Positions 33,349-41,433 of a stretch of DNA of 43,490 nt are shown here, piece after piece. A model generated the notes under the pieces. It saw only the letters and a program-made list of their open reading frames with translations. It was not told the DNA's origin and made no database searches. Both the position numbers and the translations under genes were made by a program. How positions within the stretch are numbered: position 1 is the stretch's first letter; the number at the start of each line of letters is the position of its first letter. Source of the stretch: Actinomycetota bacterium (lineage in GTDB: Bacteria > Actinomycetota > Acidimicrobiia > Acidimicrobiales > Ilumatobacteraceae); the NCBI GenBank assembly GCA_009703055.1, contig WLGW01000007.1:1-43490 (forward strand), read 5' to 3'.

Positions 33349-34191
33349 TCAGCTAGCGCGCATTGCTTCGCGGAGTTCGCGATAGCCGATGAGAATTGCA
33401 CCACTGTCAGAAATTGCTGTGCGCAGTTCTTGATTCGTTGTCACCAGTGCGAGGTCGTCAATCCAGCCATCGGCAACTCCGCCGAGCGCACGCACTTCGG
33501 GAGTGTCAATCGCGGGCTGCACATGAATCTCGGTCACGCCGGGTTGTAAATCAGCGATTGCAGCAAATACGCGTTCACGGCTGCCAGTGCGCCAGTCGTG
33601 ATCGAAATGATCAGGGAACACAATGCCTTCGTCCGCAGCGAGCCGGCGGAAGGGGAAACCTGCAGCTTCTGCAGTGATTGTTGACGGTAGGCGAATCGGC
33701 AACTTGAACTCGTATGCAAGCTCGAGGTACACATCGAAGAACTCGGGGCGCAAGGTGATGGACGTGAGGTGTGGTGCAAGGTGTGTGACATCGATGCCCC
33801 ATGCAAGTGCACGTTCAATCTGTGCGCGACATTCGCGAAGAACTTCCGAAGAGTCAGCATGTTCCCATAGGTCGTCAACGGAGCGAGGAAAACCACCTTC
33901 GCCCGACAAAAGAGTGGGCGCATGTGTGAGTGGACCCCAGCGGTACGAGGGGTGTTCTGCGTTCAGGGTGAGATGCACGCCGATGTCGTCGTTGCGATAT
34001 TCGTCTGCTGCAAAGCGAGCCCATGGTGCAGGCATCATGATTGATGCACATGTCGCAACACCTTCGCGAATGGCTTGATACACGCCAACAGTGGCGCCGT
34101 GGCATGAGCCGAGATCGTCGCACGAGATGATGACTAATCGTGCATCATCTGAATGGCCTAATCGCGAGGCAAGTGTGCGGGTATCGGACAT
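33349..34191 (-). CDS. ChbG/HpnK-type (YdjC) polysaccharide deacetylase
   Basis: A 280-residue protein of the YdjC/ChbG family, TIM-barrel-like metal-dependent deacetylases of N-acetylated sugars or hopanoid headgroups. The metal site comprises SCDDLG (Asp-Asp), IGVHLTLNAEH and VTHLAPHLTSI. VTEIHVQPAID carries the C-terminal conserved His. A substrate such as chitooligosaccharides, or HpnK-like deacetylation of glycolipid, cannot be chosen from the sequence. The ATG at 34191 has TAGGGT 6 nt upstream. It is convergent with mca, with 15 bp between the stops. Confidence 0.88.
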   Translation of the reverse strand: MSDTRTLASRLGHSDDARLVIISCDDLGSCHGATVGVYQAIREGVATCASIMMPAPWARFAADEYRNDDIGVHLTLNAEHPSYRWGPLTHAPTLLSGEGGFPRSVDDLWEHADSSEVLRECRAQIERALAWGIDVTHLAPHLTSITLRPEFFDVYLELAYEFKLPIRLPSTITAEAAGFPFRRLAADEGIVFPDHFDHDWRTGSRERVFAAIADLQPGVTEIHVQPAIDTPEVRALGGVADGWIDDLALVTTNQELRTAISDSGAILIGYRELREAMRAS

Positions 34192-34197
34192 AAGAAA

Positions 34198-34203
34198 ACC
34201 CTA
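34198..34203 (-). promoter_or_regulatory. -10-like box (TAGGGT) for ChbG-type gene
   Basis: On the minus strand TAGGGT lies 6 nt before the ATG at 34191 and overlaps the stop codon of the upstream nuclease gene. Confidence 0.4.
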
Positions 34204-34704
34204 CCTCTGGCAATGTGCCCATAACCCACGTTGATTCGTGGAAGCAATGTGCTCGGCGCGTGCAAAGTCAGTGGAGAGCGATGTGTTGGGCTCATAGGGA
34301 TAGGCGCGTCCCCACCCTTGTTCGACGAGCTCCATGTTGAGGAACAGATTGTCGGATGCTCGATATACGTAGGCGAGGAAACGTCCGTATCGATCGCGGG
34401 CCTCAACATCTCGAACGAGAGACACGCGAGTTCCTGGTGGAAATGTTGTTTTTGTATGCGTGGACGCTTCGGGACCCCAGCATTGCACTGGCTTCGTGGG
34501 GTGCACCGTTTCAGGCGTATCGACTCCGATGAGTCGGATTGTCTCTTCGATTCCCGCAATCGAGATGGACAGCGTGTCGCCGTCGTGGACTGCTGTGACA
34601 GTGCCGAGAATGCGACCACCCGCATCTGGTGAGATGCGGGTGGCTGTGCACGATACGAGAGTGAGACAAATGCTCACGATGATCGGAATAGTTCTGCGCG
34701 ACGT
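34201..34704 (-). CDS. Thermonuclease-like lipoprotein (probable non-ATG start)
   Basis: A staphylococcal-nuclease-fold protein. GTVTAVHDGDTLSI gives the calcium-ligand Asp; IRLIGVDTPET carries the Arg, Asp and Glu of the active site; ARDRYGRFLAYVY carries the second Arg; LVEQGWGRAYPY closes the domain. A GTG at 34677 would give 158 residues but a signal peptide without basic residues. Nine codons upstream in frame, an ACG at 34702-34704 has a near-perfect AAAGGAG at 34711-34717 with 6-nt spacing. Starting there gives SRRTIPIIVSICLTLVSC, a textbook lipoprotein signal with the lipobox Cys. I therefore place the start at ACG, or at an ATG miscalled in the assembly. The thiolase gene ends 15 bp upstream, so the two are probably co-transcribed. 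Confidence 0.8.
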   Translation of the reverse strand, partial: TSRRTIPIIVSICLTLVSCTATRISPDAGGRILGTVTAVHDGDTLSISIAGIEETIRLIGVDTPETVHPTKPVQCWGPEASTHTKTTFPPGTRVSLVRDVEARDRYGRFLAYVYRASDNLFLNMELVEQGWGRAYPYEPNTSLSTDFARAEHIASTNQRGLWAHCQR

Positions 34705-34710
34705 TTCGCG

Positions 34711-34717
34711 CTCCTTT
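34711..34717 (-). promoter_or_regulatory. Ribosome binding site AAAGGAG deciding the nuclease start
   Basis: On the minus strand AAAGGAG sits 6 nt before an in-frame ACG and 33 nt before the first canonical start (GTG at 34677). Its strength and spacing argue that translation begins at the ACG. Confidence 0.6.
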
Positions 34718-34719
34718 AC

Positions 34720-35907
34720 TTAGATGCGCTCGATGAGAGTGCCGGTACCGAGACCACCACCGCAGCACATTGAAATGATTGCGTAGCGACCACCGGTGCG
34801 CTCAAGCTCATTCAATGCCTTAGTGATGAGGAAGGCGCCTGTTGCACCGAGAGGGTGACCCAAAGCGATTGCTCCACCGTTTGGATTCGTGCGCTCGAGA
34901 TCAGCACCAACAGCCTTGGCCCATGCGAGAACCACGGATGCGAATGCTTCGTTAATTTCGAAAACGTCGATGTCACCAATCTTGAGATTGTTGCGCTCGA
35001 GCAGACGCTCTGTTGCGTCGATCGGGCCTGTGAGCATGAGTACGGGATCAACACCAACGAGGCAGGAGTCAACGATGCGAGCACGGGCCTTGAGGCCCAA
35101 TGACTGTGCCTTCTCTTCGGTCATCATGAGAACAGCGGCTGCGCCGTCCGAAATCTGCGAAGAGTTACCTGCGGTGTGAACGCCTTCTGGGCGAGCAACG
35201 GGCTTCAAAGAAGAGAGCTTCTCGAGGGTGGTCTCACGAAGTCCTTCGTCCTTGCTGACGCGACGTGTTCCGACAACTTCGCCGGCTTCGTTTACTTCTG
35301 GTGCATCAACTTCGATGTACTGACCAGAGAAGCGGTCTTCGTTCCATGCACGTGCAGCACGTGCCTGTGACTCAACGCCCCAGTTGTCTGTGTCGGTACG
35401 GGTGACGCCCCACTTGTCGGCGATGCGCTCTGCACCTTCGAACTGTGATGTCATTTCGTACTCTTCGAAGTAGCTCTTCGGAATGGGAACGCCCAAGCCG
35501 AGGTCCTTCTTGCTGTTGCTGCCGATGGGAACACGGCTCATGACTTCAACGCCACATGCGATTGCAACATCAACAACACCGGAACCAATGAGCGATGCAG
35601 CAAGACCTGTTGCCTGCTGTGAGGAACCGCACTGGGTGTCCACTGTGGTGGCAGCCGTGGTGAGTGGGAGACCTGCTGCCAACCATGCGGTGCGAGTCAC
35701 GTTGAATGACTGCTCGCCGATTTGGCTCACGCAGCCACCGACGACCTGCTCGACGATGGCGGGATCGATGCCATTGCGATCGATGATTGCCTTCTGAGCA
35801 AGACCAAGAAGTTCTGCGGGGTGAAGTGTGGACAAACCGCCGTTGCGACGACCGATTGGGGTGCGTACTGCATCGACGATTACGACTGGATTCTGATTAC
35901 GTGCCAT
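34720..35907 (-). CDS. Acetyl-CoA C-acyltransferase (thiolase)
   Basis: A 395-residue thiolase. The nucleophile Cys lies in TVDTQCGSSQQAT (about residue 93), the acid/base His in GGAIALGHPLGATGA, and the second Cys in SMCCGGGLGTGTLIE at the C-terminus; FEINEAFA is also present. All catalytic residues are in place. It catalyses cleavage or formation of 3-ketoacyl-CoA. The DTQCGSSQQA signature is common in actinobacterial FadA5/FadA6-like thiolases of fatty-acid or steroid degradation, but the chain specificity is unknown. The ATG at 35907 has TAGGAT 6 nt upstream. It is divergent from nudC with a 37-bp gap. Confidence 0.94.
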   Translation of the reverse strand: MARNQNPVVIVDAVRTPIGRRNGGLSTLHPAELLGLAQKAIIDRNGIDPAIVEQVVGGCVSQIGEQSFNVTRTAWLAAGLPLTTAATTVDTQCGSSQQATGLAASLIGSGVVDVAIACGVEVMSRVPIGSNSKKDLGLGVPIPKSYFEEYEMTSQFEGAERIADKWGVTRTDTDNWGVESQARAARAWNEDRFSGQYIEVDAPEVNEAGEVVGTRRVSKDEGLRETTLEKLSSLKPVARPEGVHTAGNSSQISDGAAAVLMMTEEKAQSLGLKARARIVDSCLVGVDPVLMLTGPIDATERLLERNNLKIGDIDVFEINEAFASVVLAWAKAVGADLERTNPNGGAIALGHPLGATGAFLITKALNELERTGGRYAIISMCCGGGLGTGTLIERI

Positions 35908-35913
35908 TCGCTC

Positions 35914-35919
35914 ATCCTA
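35914..35919 (-). promoter_or_regulatory. -10-like box (TAGGAT) for thiolase gene
   Basis: On the minus strand TAGGAT lies 6 nt before the ATG at 35907. A TTGACG occurs further upstream but with a 20-nt spacer. Confidence 0.45.
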
Positions 35920-35936
35920 CGCAGAGCCCTGGCTAC

Positions 35937-35942
35937 TACCGT
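35937..35942 (+). promoter_or_regulatory. -10-like box (TACCGT) for nudC
   Basis: TACCGT lies 8 nt before the second ATG (35951) and 2 nt before the first (35945), which favours 35951 if the transcript is leaderless. Confidence 0.35.
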
Positions 35943-35944
35943 CA

Positions 35945-36742
35945 ATGGAGATGAACCCGCATGAATCTTCCTTTCGCCCATTGATGACTCCGGCCGAGCA
36001 TGCTCAAGAGCATCGCTTCATCCATGTCATGGGGAGCAAGGTCTTTATTGATAACCAGCCGGCCGAAGAGAAATGGCATCAGCACTTTCTGGGAATGCAC
36101 GGAGATGTTGCATGTTGGGGGATTGATGTTCCCGAAGGAGAGGATCCTGCGTACGGCGCCGAGATGGACCTTCGCGCATTGTTTGGTCGAGTCAGCGAGA
36201 CAGAGTGGGCCGTTGCAGGTCGTGCAGTGCAACTGGTGGAGTGGGGTCGTACGCACCGCTTCTGTGGTCGCTGCGGTGAGCCCACTCGGTTGGCCGATAC
36301 CGAGCGCGCCTACGTGTGCCCGGCGTGCACATTGATGGCGTTCCCGCGCCTTGCTCCCGCAATCATCACTTTGGTGACTCGCGGTGAAGGTGATGTGCAA
36401 GAGGCTCTTCTCGCACGTGGTGCCAACTTCCCCGTACCGATGTATTCAACTCTGGCGGGTTTCGTCGAAGCAGGCGAAAACTTGGAACAGGCTGTTGCGC
36501 GCGAAGTGGAAGAAGAAGTGGGCGTGGTCGTATCCAATGTTCGCTATGTGGCCAGTCAGCCATGGCCATTCCCTCATTCTTTGATGCTGGGCTTTACAGC
36601 GCAATGGGTGTCAGGCGACATTGTGTGTGATCCCGTCGAGATCATGGATGCGAACTGGTACAAGCGAGATGAATTGCCGATGATTCCGCCTGCAATGTCG
36701 ATTGCACGCCGACTCATTGATGACTGGGTGTTCCAGCGCTAG
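35945..36742 (+). CDS. nudC: NAD(+) diphosphatase / NADH pyrophosphatase
   Basis: A 265-residue Nudix hydrolase of the NudC type. It has an N-terminal domain, then a zinc ribbon with Cys107/110 (FCGRCG) and Cys125/128 (VCPACT). The Nudix box spans 172-194 (GFVEAGENLEQAVAREVEEE), and the NudC-specific SQPWPFPHS follows at 204-212. It cleaves NAD(H) to NMN and AMP, and NudC enzymes also remove NAD caps from RNA. The ATG at 35951 is an alternative start two codons in. Like the sirtuin it bears on NAD turnover, but the two genes are 27 kb apart. Confidence 0.95.
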   Translation: MEMNPHESSFRPLMTPAEHAQEHRFIHVMGSKVFIDNQPAEEKWHQHFLGMHGDVACWGIDVPEGEDPAYGAEMDLRALFGRVSETEWAVAGRAVQLVEWGRTHRFCGRCGEPTRLADTERAYVCPACTLMAFPRLAPAIITLVTRGEGDVQEALLARGANFPVPMYSTLAGFVEAGENLEQAVAREVEEEVGVVVSNVRYVASQPWPFPHSLMLGFTAQWVSGDIVCDPVEIMDANWYKRDELPMIPPAMSIARRLIDDWVFQR

Positions 36743-36764
36743 TGATCTGAGGCGTCTGAACGCC

Positions 36765-36770
36765 TAGCGT
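36765..36770 (+). promoter_or_regulatory. -10-like box (TAGCGT) for second luciferase-like gene
   Basis: TAGCGT lies 7 nt before the ATG at 36778. Confidence 0.4.
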
Positions 36771-36777
36771 TTAGTAA

Positions 36778-37668
36778 ATGAGCAACATGAATCTCGGACG
36801 CATTGGACTGTGGGCAGCTGATTTTGATCTGCAACCAATGGCGAAGTCGCAAGAAGCCATCGCACAAGTAGAAGAAATGGGCTACGGAGCAGTCTGGGTT
36901 CCTGAAGCTGTCATTCGTGAACCGTTTGCGTCAACTGCTCTGTTGTTGTCAGCCACGAAGAAGATTGTGTTAGCCACAGGTATCGCAAGTTTGCATGCAC
37001 GAACAGCGCAAACAATGCAAGCAGGTTGGAAAACGTTGACCGAAGCGTTCCCTGATCGTTTCCTGTTGGGAATTGGCGTCAGTCATGCTCCGATGGTGCA
37101 AGGCGTGCATAAGGGAACATACGACAAGCCGTACAGCACGATGGTGGAGTACCTCGATGCGATGGACAAAGGAATCTTCTTTGGCGCTGCACCCACCACT
37201 GCACCGCAACGTGTGTTGGCAGCACTTGGGCCGAAGATGTTGAAGCTGGCAGCAGAACGTGGTGCAGGCGCACATCCGTATTTCACTCCTGTGGAACACA
37301 CAGCCTTTGCTCGTGAAACCATGGGTGCTGGTGCGTTGTTGGCCCCTGAGCTCGCTGTTGTGTTGGAGACCGACGCAACAAAGGCTCGCGAGATCGCACG
37401 CAAGTACATGACGACCTACACACGTCTACCGAACTACGCAAACAACCTAAAGCGCTTCGGATTCACCGACGATGAGATTACGAATCAAGAAGATCGACTC
37501 GTCGATGCAATTGTGGCGTGGGGGTCACTCGACACTGTTGTTGCAGCGGTCAAGGGTCATCTTGATGCAGGTGCCGATCATGTGTGCATTCAAGTGTTGA
37601 CAGACAAGCCGGGCACATTGCCGATGCGTGAGTGGCAAGAACTCGCCGATGCCACTCGCGGTCTGTAA
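36778..37668 (+). CDS. LLM class F420-dependent oxidoreductase (second copy)
   Basis: A 296-residue luciferase-like TIM-barrel protein, clearly different from the one at 6375-7310. It has VEEMGYGAVWVPEAV, IVLATGIASLHARTAQTMQAGWKTL, FPDRFLLGIGVSHAPMV, the LDAMDKG helix and RVLAALGPKMLKLAAERGAGAHPYF, a set typical of actinobacterial F420-dependent families of unknown substrate. TAGCGT lies 7 nt before the ATG. It is coupled to the next gene by a TAATG overlap at 37666-37670, so a shared pathway with a mycothiol-dependent-type protein is likely. Confidence 0.85.
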   Translation: MSNMNLGRIGLWAADFDLQPMAKSQEAIAQVEEMGYGAVWVPEAVIREPFASTALLLSATKKIVLATGIASLHARTAQTMQAGWKTLTEAFPDRFLLGIGVSHAPMVQGVHKGTYDKPYSTMVEYLDAMDKGIFFGAAPTTAPQRVLAALGPKMLKLAAERGAGAHPYFTPVEHTAFARETMGAGALLAPELAVVLETDATKAREIARKYMTTYTRLPNYANNLKRFGFTDDEITNQEDRLVDAIVAWGSLDTVVAAVKGHLDAGADHVCIQVLTDKPGTLPMREWQELADATRGL

Positions 37669-38393
37669 TGGATAATCAGACATACCTGCATCACATCTCA
37701 ACGGCAGGGCATGCCATCGCCGACGCTGCACGTCATTCTTTAGATGCGCCCGTGTTGGCGTGCTCACCGTGGTGTGTAGCAGACCTTTTGTGGCACGTTG
37801 GCGAAGTGCATCTCTTTTGGGAGAGCATCGCAGCGAGTGGGTCCACTGACCCGACTTCAGTGATGCGAGCGAATCGCCCCATCGATACAGACATGATTCG
37901 GTGGTACGAAGCAGGTGTTGATGCGCTTGTCGACACGTTGTCGCGCTTAGACCCTGACCAACCTGTGTGGACATGGAGTGGTCCTCAGACAGTGTCGTGG
38001 ATCATTCGGCGCATGGCTCATGAAACGTCCATTCATGCATGGGATGCGCAGTGGGCCGTTGGCTTGCGCCCACACATTGACCCTGTACTTGCTAGTGACG
38101 GCATTGATGAGTTTGTGTATGTGATGACTCCACATTTCCGAGAAGGTCAACCCATTGTCGGTGGCTCGGTGCACCTTCACTGCACCGATGTGGAAGGTGA
38201 ATGGCTGTTGACGCCAGGCGATGGCTTAGAACTCATTGCAACGCGTGAGCATGCGAAGGGCTCTGTGGCATTGCGTGGGTCGGCTGAAGATCTACTTCTG
38301 GTTTTGTGGCGACGATCTCCGATTGACGTCGTAGAAGTTTTTGGAAACGAAGCTGTCGCTGAGCGTTTCTTGATGCGCAGCGATCTGGACTGA
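37668..38393 (+). CDS. Maleylpyruvate isomerase-like, mycothiol-dependent-family protein
   Basis: A 241-residue protein of the actinobacterial maleylpyruvate isomerase-like family with a DinB-type four-helix bundle at the N-terminus. Metal-ligand candidates are the His residues in LLWHVGEVHLFW and in MAHETSIHAWD; WTWSGPQTVSWIIRRM is also typical. A C-terminal domain of about 90 residues (VHLHCTDVEGEW to LLLVLWRRSP) completes the family architecture. Some members use mycothiol to isomerise maleylpyruvate; most have no known reaction. The ATG overlaps the stop of the luciferase-like gene (TAATG), so this start is preferred over an ATG 36 nt upstream. Confidence 0.85.
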   Translation: MDNQTYLHHISTAGHAIADAARHSLDAPVLACSPWCVADLLWHVGEVHLFWESIAASGSTDPTSVMRANRPIDTDMIRWYEAGVDALVDTLSRLDPDQPVWTWSGPQTVSWIIRRMAHETSIHAWDAQWAVGLRPHIDPVLASDGIDEFVYVMTPHFREGQPIVGGSVHLHCTDVEGEWLLTPGDGLELIATREHAKGSVALRGSAEDLLLVLWRRSPIDVVEVFGNEAVAERFLMRSDLD

Positions 38394-38404
38394 ACGCCGG
38401 ATCA

Positions 38405-41365
38405 TCACTTACGAGTGACTTTGATCCACTTTGATTTGTTACCCGCCTTGTCAACAACACGAATATGCATTGTTCGTTGACCTTTCGGAAACGAAACGGA
38501 GTATGTGCCGCGTCGTGCTGCCTCAACTCGGGTTGAAGTGATTCGTGTCTTTACCTTTGTTTCGATTCGCACGACCCCAGACATCTTGTCCCGTGCAGAA
38601 ACAACCACTGTTGGTGTAGCCCGCGCTGTCGAAGTTCCTTGTGCAGAAATCTTTGATGGATTGACCCGCATTGCAGTTACGGTGGGAGCTTCATCGTCGG
38701 GAGAAGTGATATCGGTCATGAGATAAATGTCGTCCTGATAGACGCTTGATGTGCCATTGCGGAAGTAGTACTGCACGTAGACAGTGCGCTCAGCTATCTC
38801 TTCATCAGAAGCGATCAATTCCCATGTCATCTGCTCGACTAGTGGAAGTACTTTTGATCCGCGGAATGACCTGTTGTTGGAAACGCGCATGGCGACAGCG
38901 CCGCCAGGAGGTGTGAAATTCAGTGTGACGGTGCTGAGTTCGCTGGAGTTGTCATCGTTATTGATAACGACGCCAAGAGGAGCGGGGGTTCTGAAAGACA
39001 CTCGAGTGGATGTCGCCGTGCCAGCTTCGTTTTCTGCCACCAAAGTCACAAAGTATGTAACAGCAGGCCGAAGTTCGAACAAGTTGTAGGTAATCGTTTC
39101 TACTCCGCGGGTATCGGTTTGGCGAATGAAATGTTCAAATGGATCATCAGCATCTTCAGCAGCAGAGAAAATCAGTTTCACCGAGGTGTCAAGACCATTT
39201 GCATCAAATTGAAGTTGGAGAGAAGCCCCACGAGCTGTGGGTTCCACTGTGGGTGCAGACACTGTGGGTGCACCACCAAGAGTGGTTGTCGATGTGGTTT
39301 CTGACGTGGCCGTTCCAATTTGATTCGTATTGATGATGCGAACGAAGTACAACGTGCGCGGGCTGAGGCCTGCAATTGTGAACTGATGGCTAGTGGGTCC
39401 ACCACTGGTATACGGAGAAGCCTGTGACTGAAGTGCTTGAGCAAATGATGAAGTGGTGGAGACTTCAGCTCGCACTGAGCCAGAAGTGTTGCCAGTAGAG
39501 ATAACTGCTGACACTGAGATACTGCGCACATCTGCAGTTGCGACGTAGGAAGTGACTGCAGGTGAGGAGCCAATGGTAAGAAACGAGTGTACAACGCTTG
39601 TCGTGGTTCCGAGTCTGTTTGTGGCAACTGCGCGCATGAAGTAGCGGGTGCGCGGAGTAAGGCTCGTGAGTGACACCGAACGCGTGACGTCCGCGGTTCC
39701 TTCAGCCGATGCAAGTGGGAATGACTGAAGGTTGTTCTGGAAAACATTGTCAGTAGAAATCTCAGCACTGATGGAGGTTGCAAGATGGCTGGGGTTGACA
39801 GTGAATGAAGCAAGTGCTTCATTGCCGCTGATGTCAGTTGTTGAGATGTCGGAAACAACGGGTTCTGATCCGAGCGTTGTAAAAGTAGATACAGCACTTG
39901 TAGTTGCACCGAGAGAGTTTGTTCCTACTGCTCGTACATAGTGGGTGGTCCGCGGTGGAAGCGACGACAAGTGAATGGAGTAATTGGTGGCGACGTACGA
40001 GCCGGTGGGCGCATTCACAGCAACTGTGCGACGAAGGGGATTGGCGAACTGTGCATTCTCTGCTACTTCAATCACAAGTGACGTGGAATAGCCGTTGGGG
40101 TTCACGGCGCCAGAAAGTGTTGCCGATTCAGCGGCTACTCCGGAAGAGGAAGGCGTAGCAACTGTAGGTGTACCGATTGGGACAATCTGTCGTGGAAACA
40201 AATTGGTCTTATCAATTTCGTTGTAGACAGGTCCTCCGTTGATCAGTCCCATGCACCAAATTCTTGAAGTGCTGTCAAGGAAGCAAGTGCTTGGTCCCAA
40301 TGTTGAGTACTCAGAAATCTCAACGCCTGAGGGAAGTAGGGGTGAGCGATATGTCTTTCCACTGAGGGTTGTTCCCGTGCCGAATTGCCCATTCGAGCTG
40401 TCGCCAATGCAGAAGAACTTCTCAGATTGCGTTGTCAGGCATGTGTGGGACGACCCCGAGGTCATTGAAGTGATTGCCTCGTTATTCGGAACAGTCATTT
40501 GAACAAACGTCATACTGTCGTCGTAGGTGGCGTTTCCGAATGATCCGCCATAGTTGTCACCTGCGCAATAACCCGCTCCGTCTGTTGTCACCGCACAGAT
40601 TCGTCCAGCTCCAACAGCGACAGGAAGTTGTGACCAGGTTTTGCCCTGTGGAGCAGGAAGGCTGACGGGAAGCCATGAGAAGGAATACGGAAATTGCTGT
40701 GAGTAACCGAGGCCAAACTGTCCGTGAGTGTTGCCGCCCCAGCAATAGAGCTTGTTGCTTTTTGTGCTGACGCACACATTTTCATTGTTCATTGTGAGTG
40801 TTGAAATTTTGCTGCCGTCTGGCATGGGCACGCGAATAGGTAGTCGCACGGGCTCGATATCGCCATTGCCGATGTAGTGGGCGTCTCCCCAACACCAGAG
40901 GTCATCGGCAAAGTCGATAGCACACGAAGTTGAATATCCTGCCTGTACATCTCTCACGCGGATGTCATTAGGAAACTCCACTTGCACGGGCACTCGTGAC
41001 ACGGTCGTGAAATAGCTGCCCAATCTTCCTTCGCCCCAGCAAAATGCACGCCCAGAGACTGCGAGACCACATCGGGTATTTGAAGTTCCTGCGTGAATTG
41101 TTGCCCACTGCTCACCGTTTGGAAGGTTGATGCGTGTGAATTGAGTGACAGTTCTCTCGTTGGTATCGGGGACCAAGTAGCCGTTGTAGTTATCCCCTTT
41201 GCACAACAAATCATGGGAAGTGCTGAGGACACAGATTGATCCGTTTCCCAGTGATACCTGTGAGAACGAAAAAGGGTCAGCAGAAACCGGAGTTGCCGCG
41301 ACAGCAACAGTGGTGACAGGCGTGCCAATGAGAAGAAGTGCAAGGACGAACCGTGGGATGCGCAT
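38405..41365 (-). CDS. Large secreted RCC1-like propeller protein with Fn3-like repeats
   Basis: A 986-residue exported protein (signal peptide to about residue 30, PRFVLALLLIGTPVTTVAVA). Residues about 30-390 hold seven RCC1-like repeats. Each has two cysteines about ten residues apart and ends in CWG, CKG or similar (ICVLSTSHDLLCKG, RCGLAVSGRAFCWG, SCAIDFADDLWCWG, VCVSTKSNKLYCWG, ICAVTTDGAGYCAG, TCLTTQSEKFFCIG, TCFLDSTSRIWCMG). This predicts a seven-bladed propeller. From about 395 to 800 there are four repeats of roughly 100 residues of fibronectin-III/Ig-like type, with recurring LxPRTxYFxRAVxTNxxGTxTS. A final roughly 90-residue basic domain ends VDKAGNKSKWIKVTRK. No sorting signal or membrane anchor is seen. 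An adhesion or surface role is inferred. TACCTT lies 6 nt before the ATG. Confidence 0.85.
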   Translation of the reverse strand: MRIPRFVLALLLIGTPVTTVAVAATPVSADPFSFSQVSLGNGSICVLSTSHDLLCKGDNYNGYLVPDTNERTVTQFTRINLPNGEQWATIHAGTSNTRCGLAVSGRAFCWGEGRLGSYFTTVSRVPVQVEFPNDIRVRDVQAGYSTSCAIDFADDLWCWGDAHYIGNGDIEPVRLPIRVPMPDGSKISTLTMNNENVCVSTKSNKLYCWGGNTHGQFGLGYSQQFPYSFSWLPVSLPAPQGKTWSQLPVAVGAGRICAVTTDGAGYCAGDNYGGSFGNATYDDSMTFVQMTVPNNEAITSMTSGSSHTCLTTQSEKFFCIGDSSNGQFGTGTTLSGKTYRSPLLPSGVEISEYSTLGPSTCFLDSTSRIWCMGLINGGPVYNEIDKTNLFPRQIVPIGTPTVATPSSSGVAAESATLSGAVNPNGYSTSLVIEVAENAQFANPLRRTVAVNAPTGSYVATNYSIHLSSLPPRTTHYVRAVGTNSLGATTSAVSTFTTLGSEPVVSDISTTDISGNEALASFTVNPSHLATSISAEISTDNVFQNNLQSFPLASAEGTADVTRSVSLTSLTPRTRYFMRAVATNRLGTTTSVVHSFLTIGSSPAVTSYVATADVRSISVSAVISTGNTSGSVRAEVSTTSSFAQALQSQASPYTSGGPTSHQFTIAGLSPRTLYFVRIINTNQIGTATSETTSTTTLGGAPTVSAPTVEPTARGASLQLQFDANGLDTSVKLIFSAAEDADDPFEHFIRQTDTRGVETITYNLFELRPAVTYFVTLVAENEAGTATSTRVSFRTPAPLGVVINNDDNSSELSTVTLNFTPPGGAVAMRVSNNRSFRGSKVLPLVEQMTWELIASDEEIAERTVYVQYYFRNGTSSVYQDDIYLMTDITSPDDEAPTVTAMRVNPSKISAQGTSTARATPTVVVSARDKMSGVVRIETKVKTRITSTRVEAARRGTYSVSFPKGQRTMHIRVVDKAGNKSKWIKVTRK

Positions 41366-41371
41366 GTGCGC

Positions 41372-41377
41372 AAGGTA
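41372..41377 (-). promoter_or_regulatory. -10-like box (TACCTT) for RCC1-like gene
   Basis: On the minus strand TACCTT lies 6 nt before the ATG at 41365. Confidence 0.45.
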
Positions 41378-41433
41378 CTCGGTTCATGTGTCGTGGTTTG
41401 GTTGCGCCAAGCCACTGTCATGGTATGAATGCC

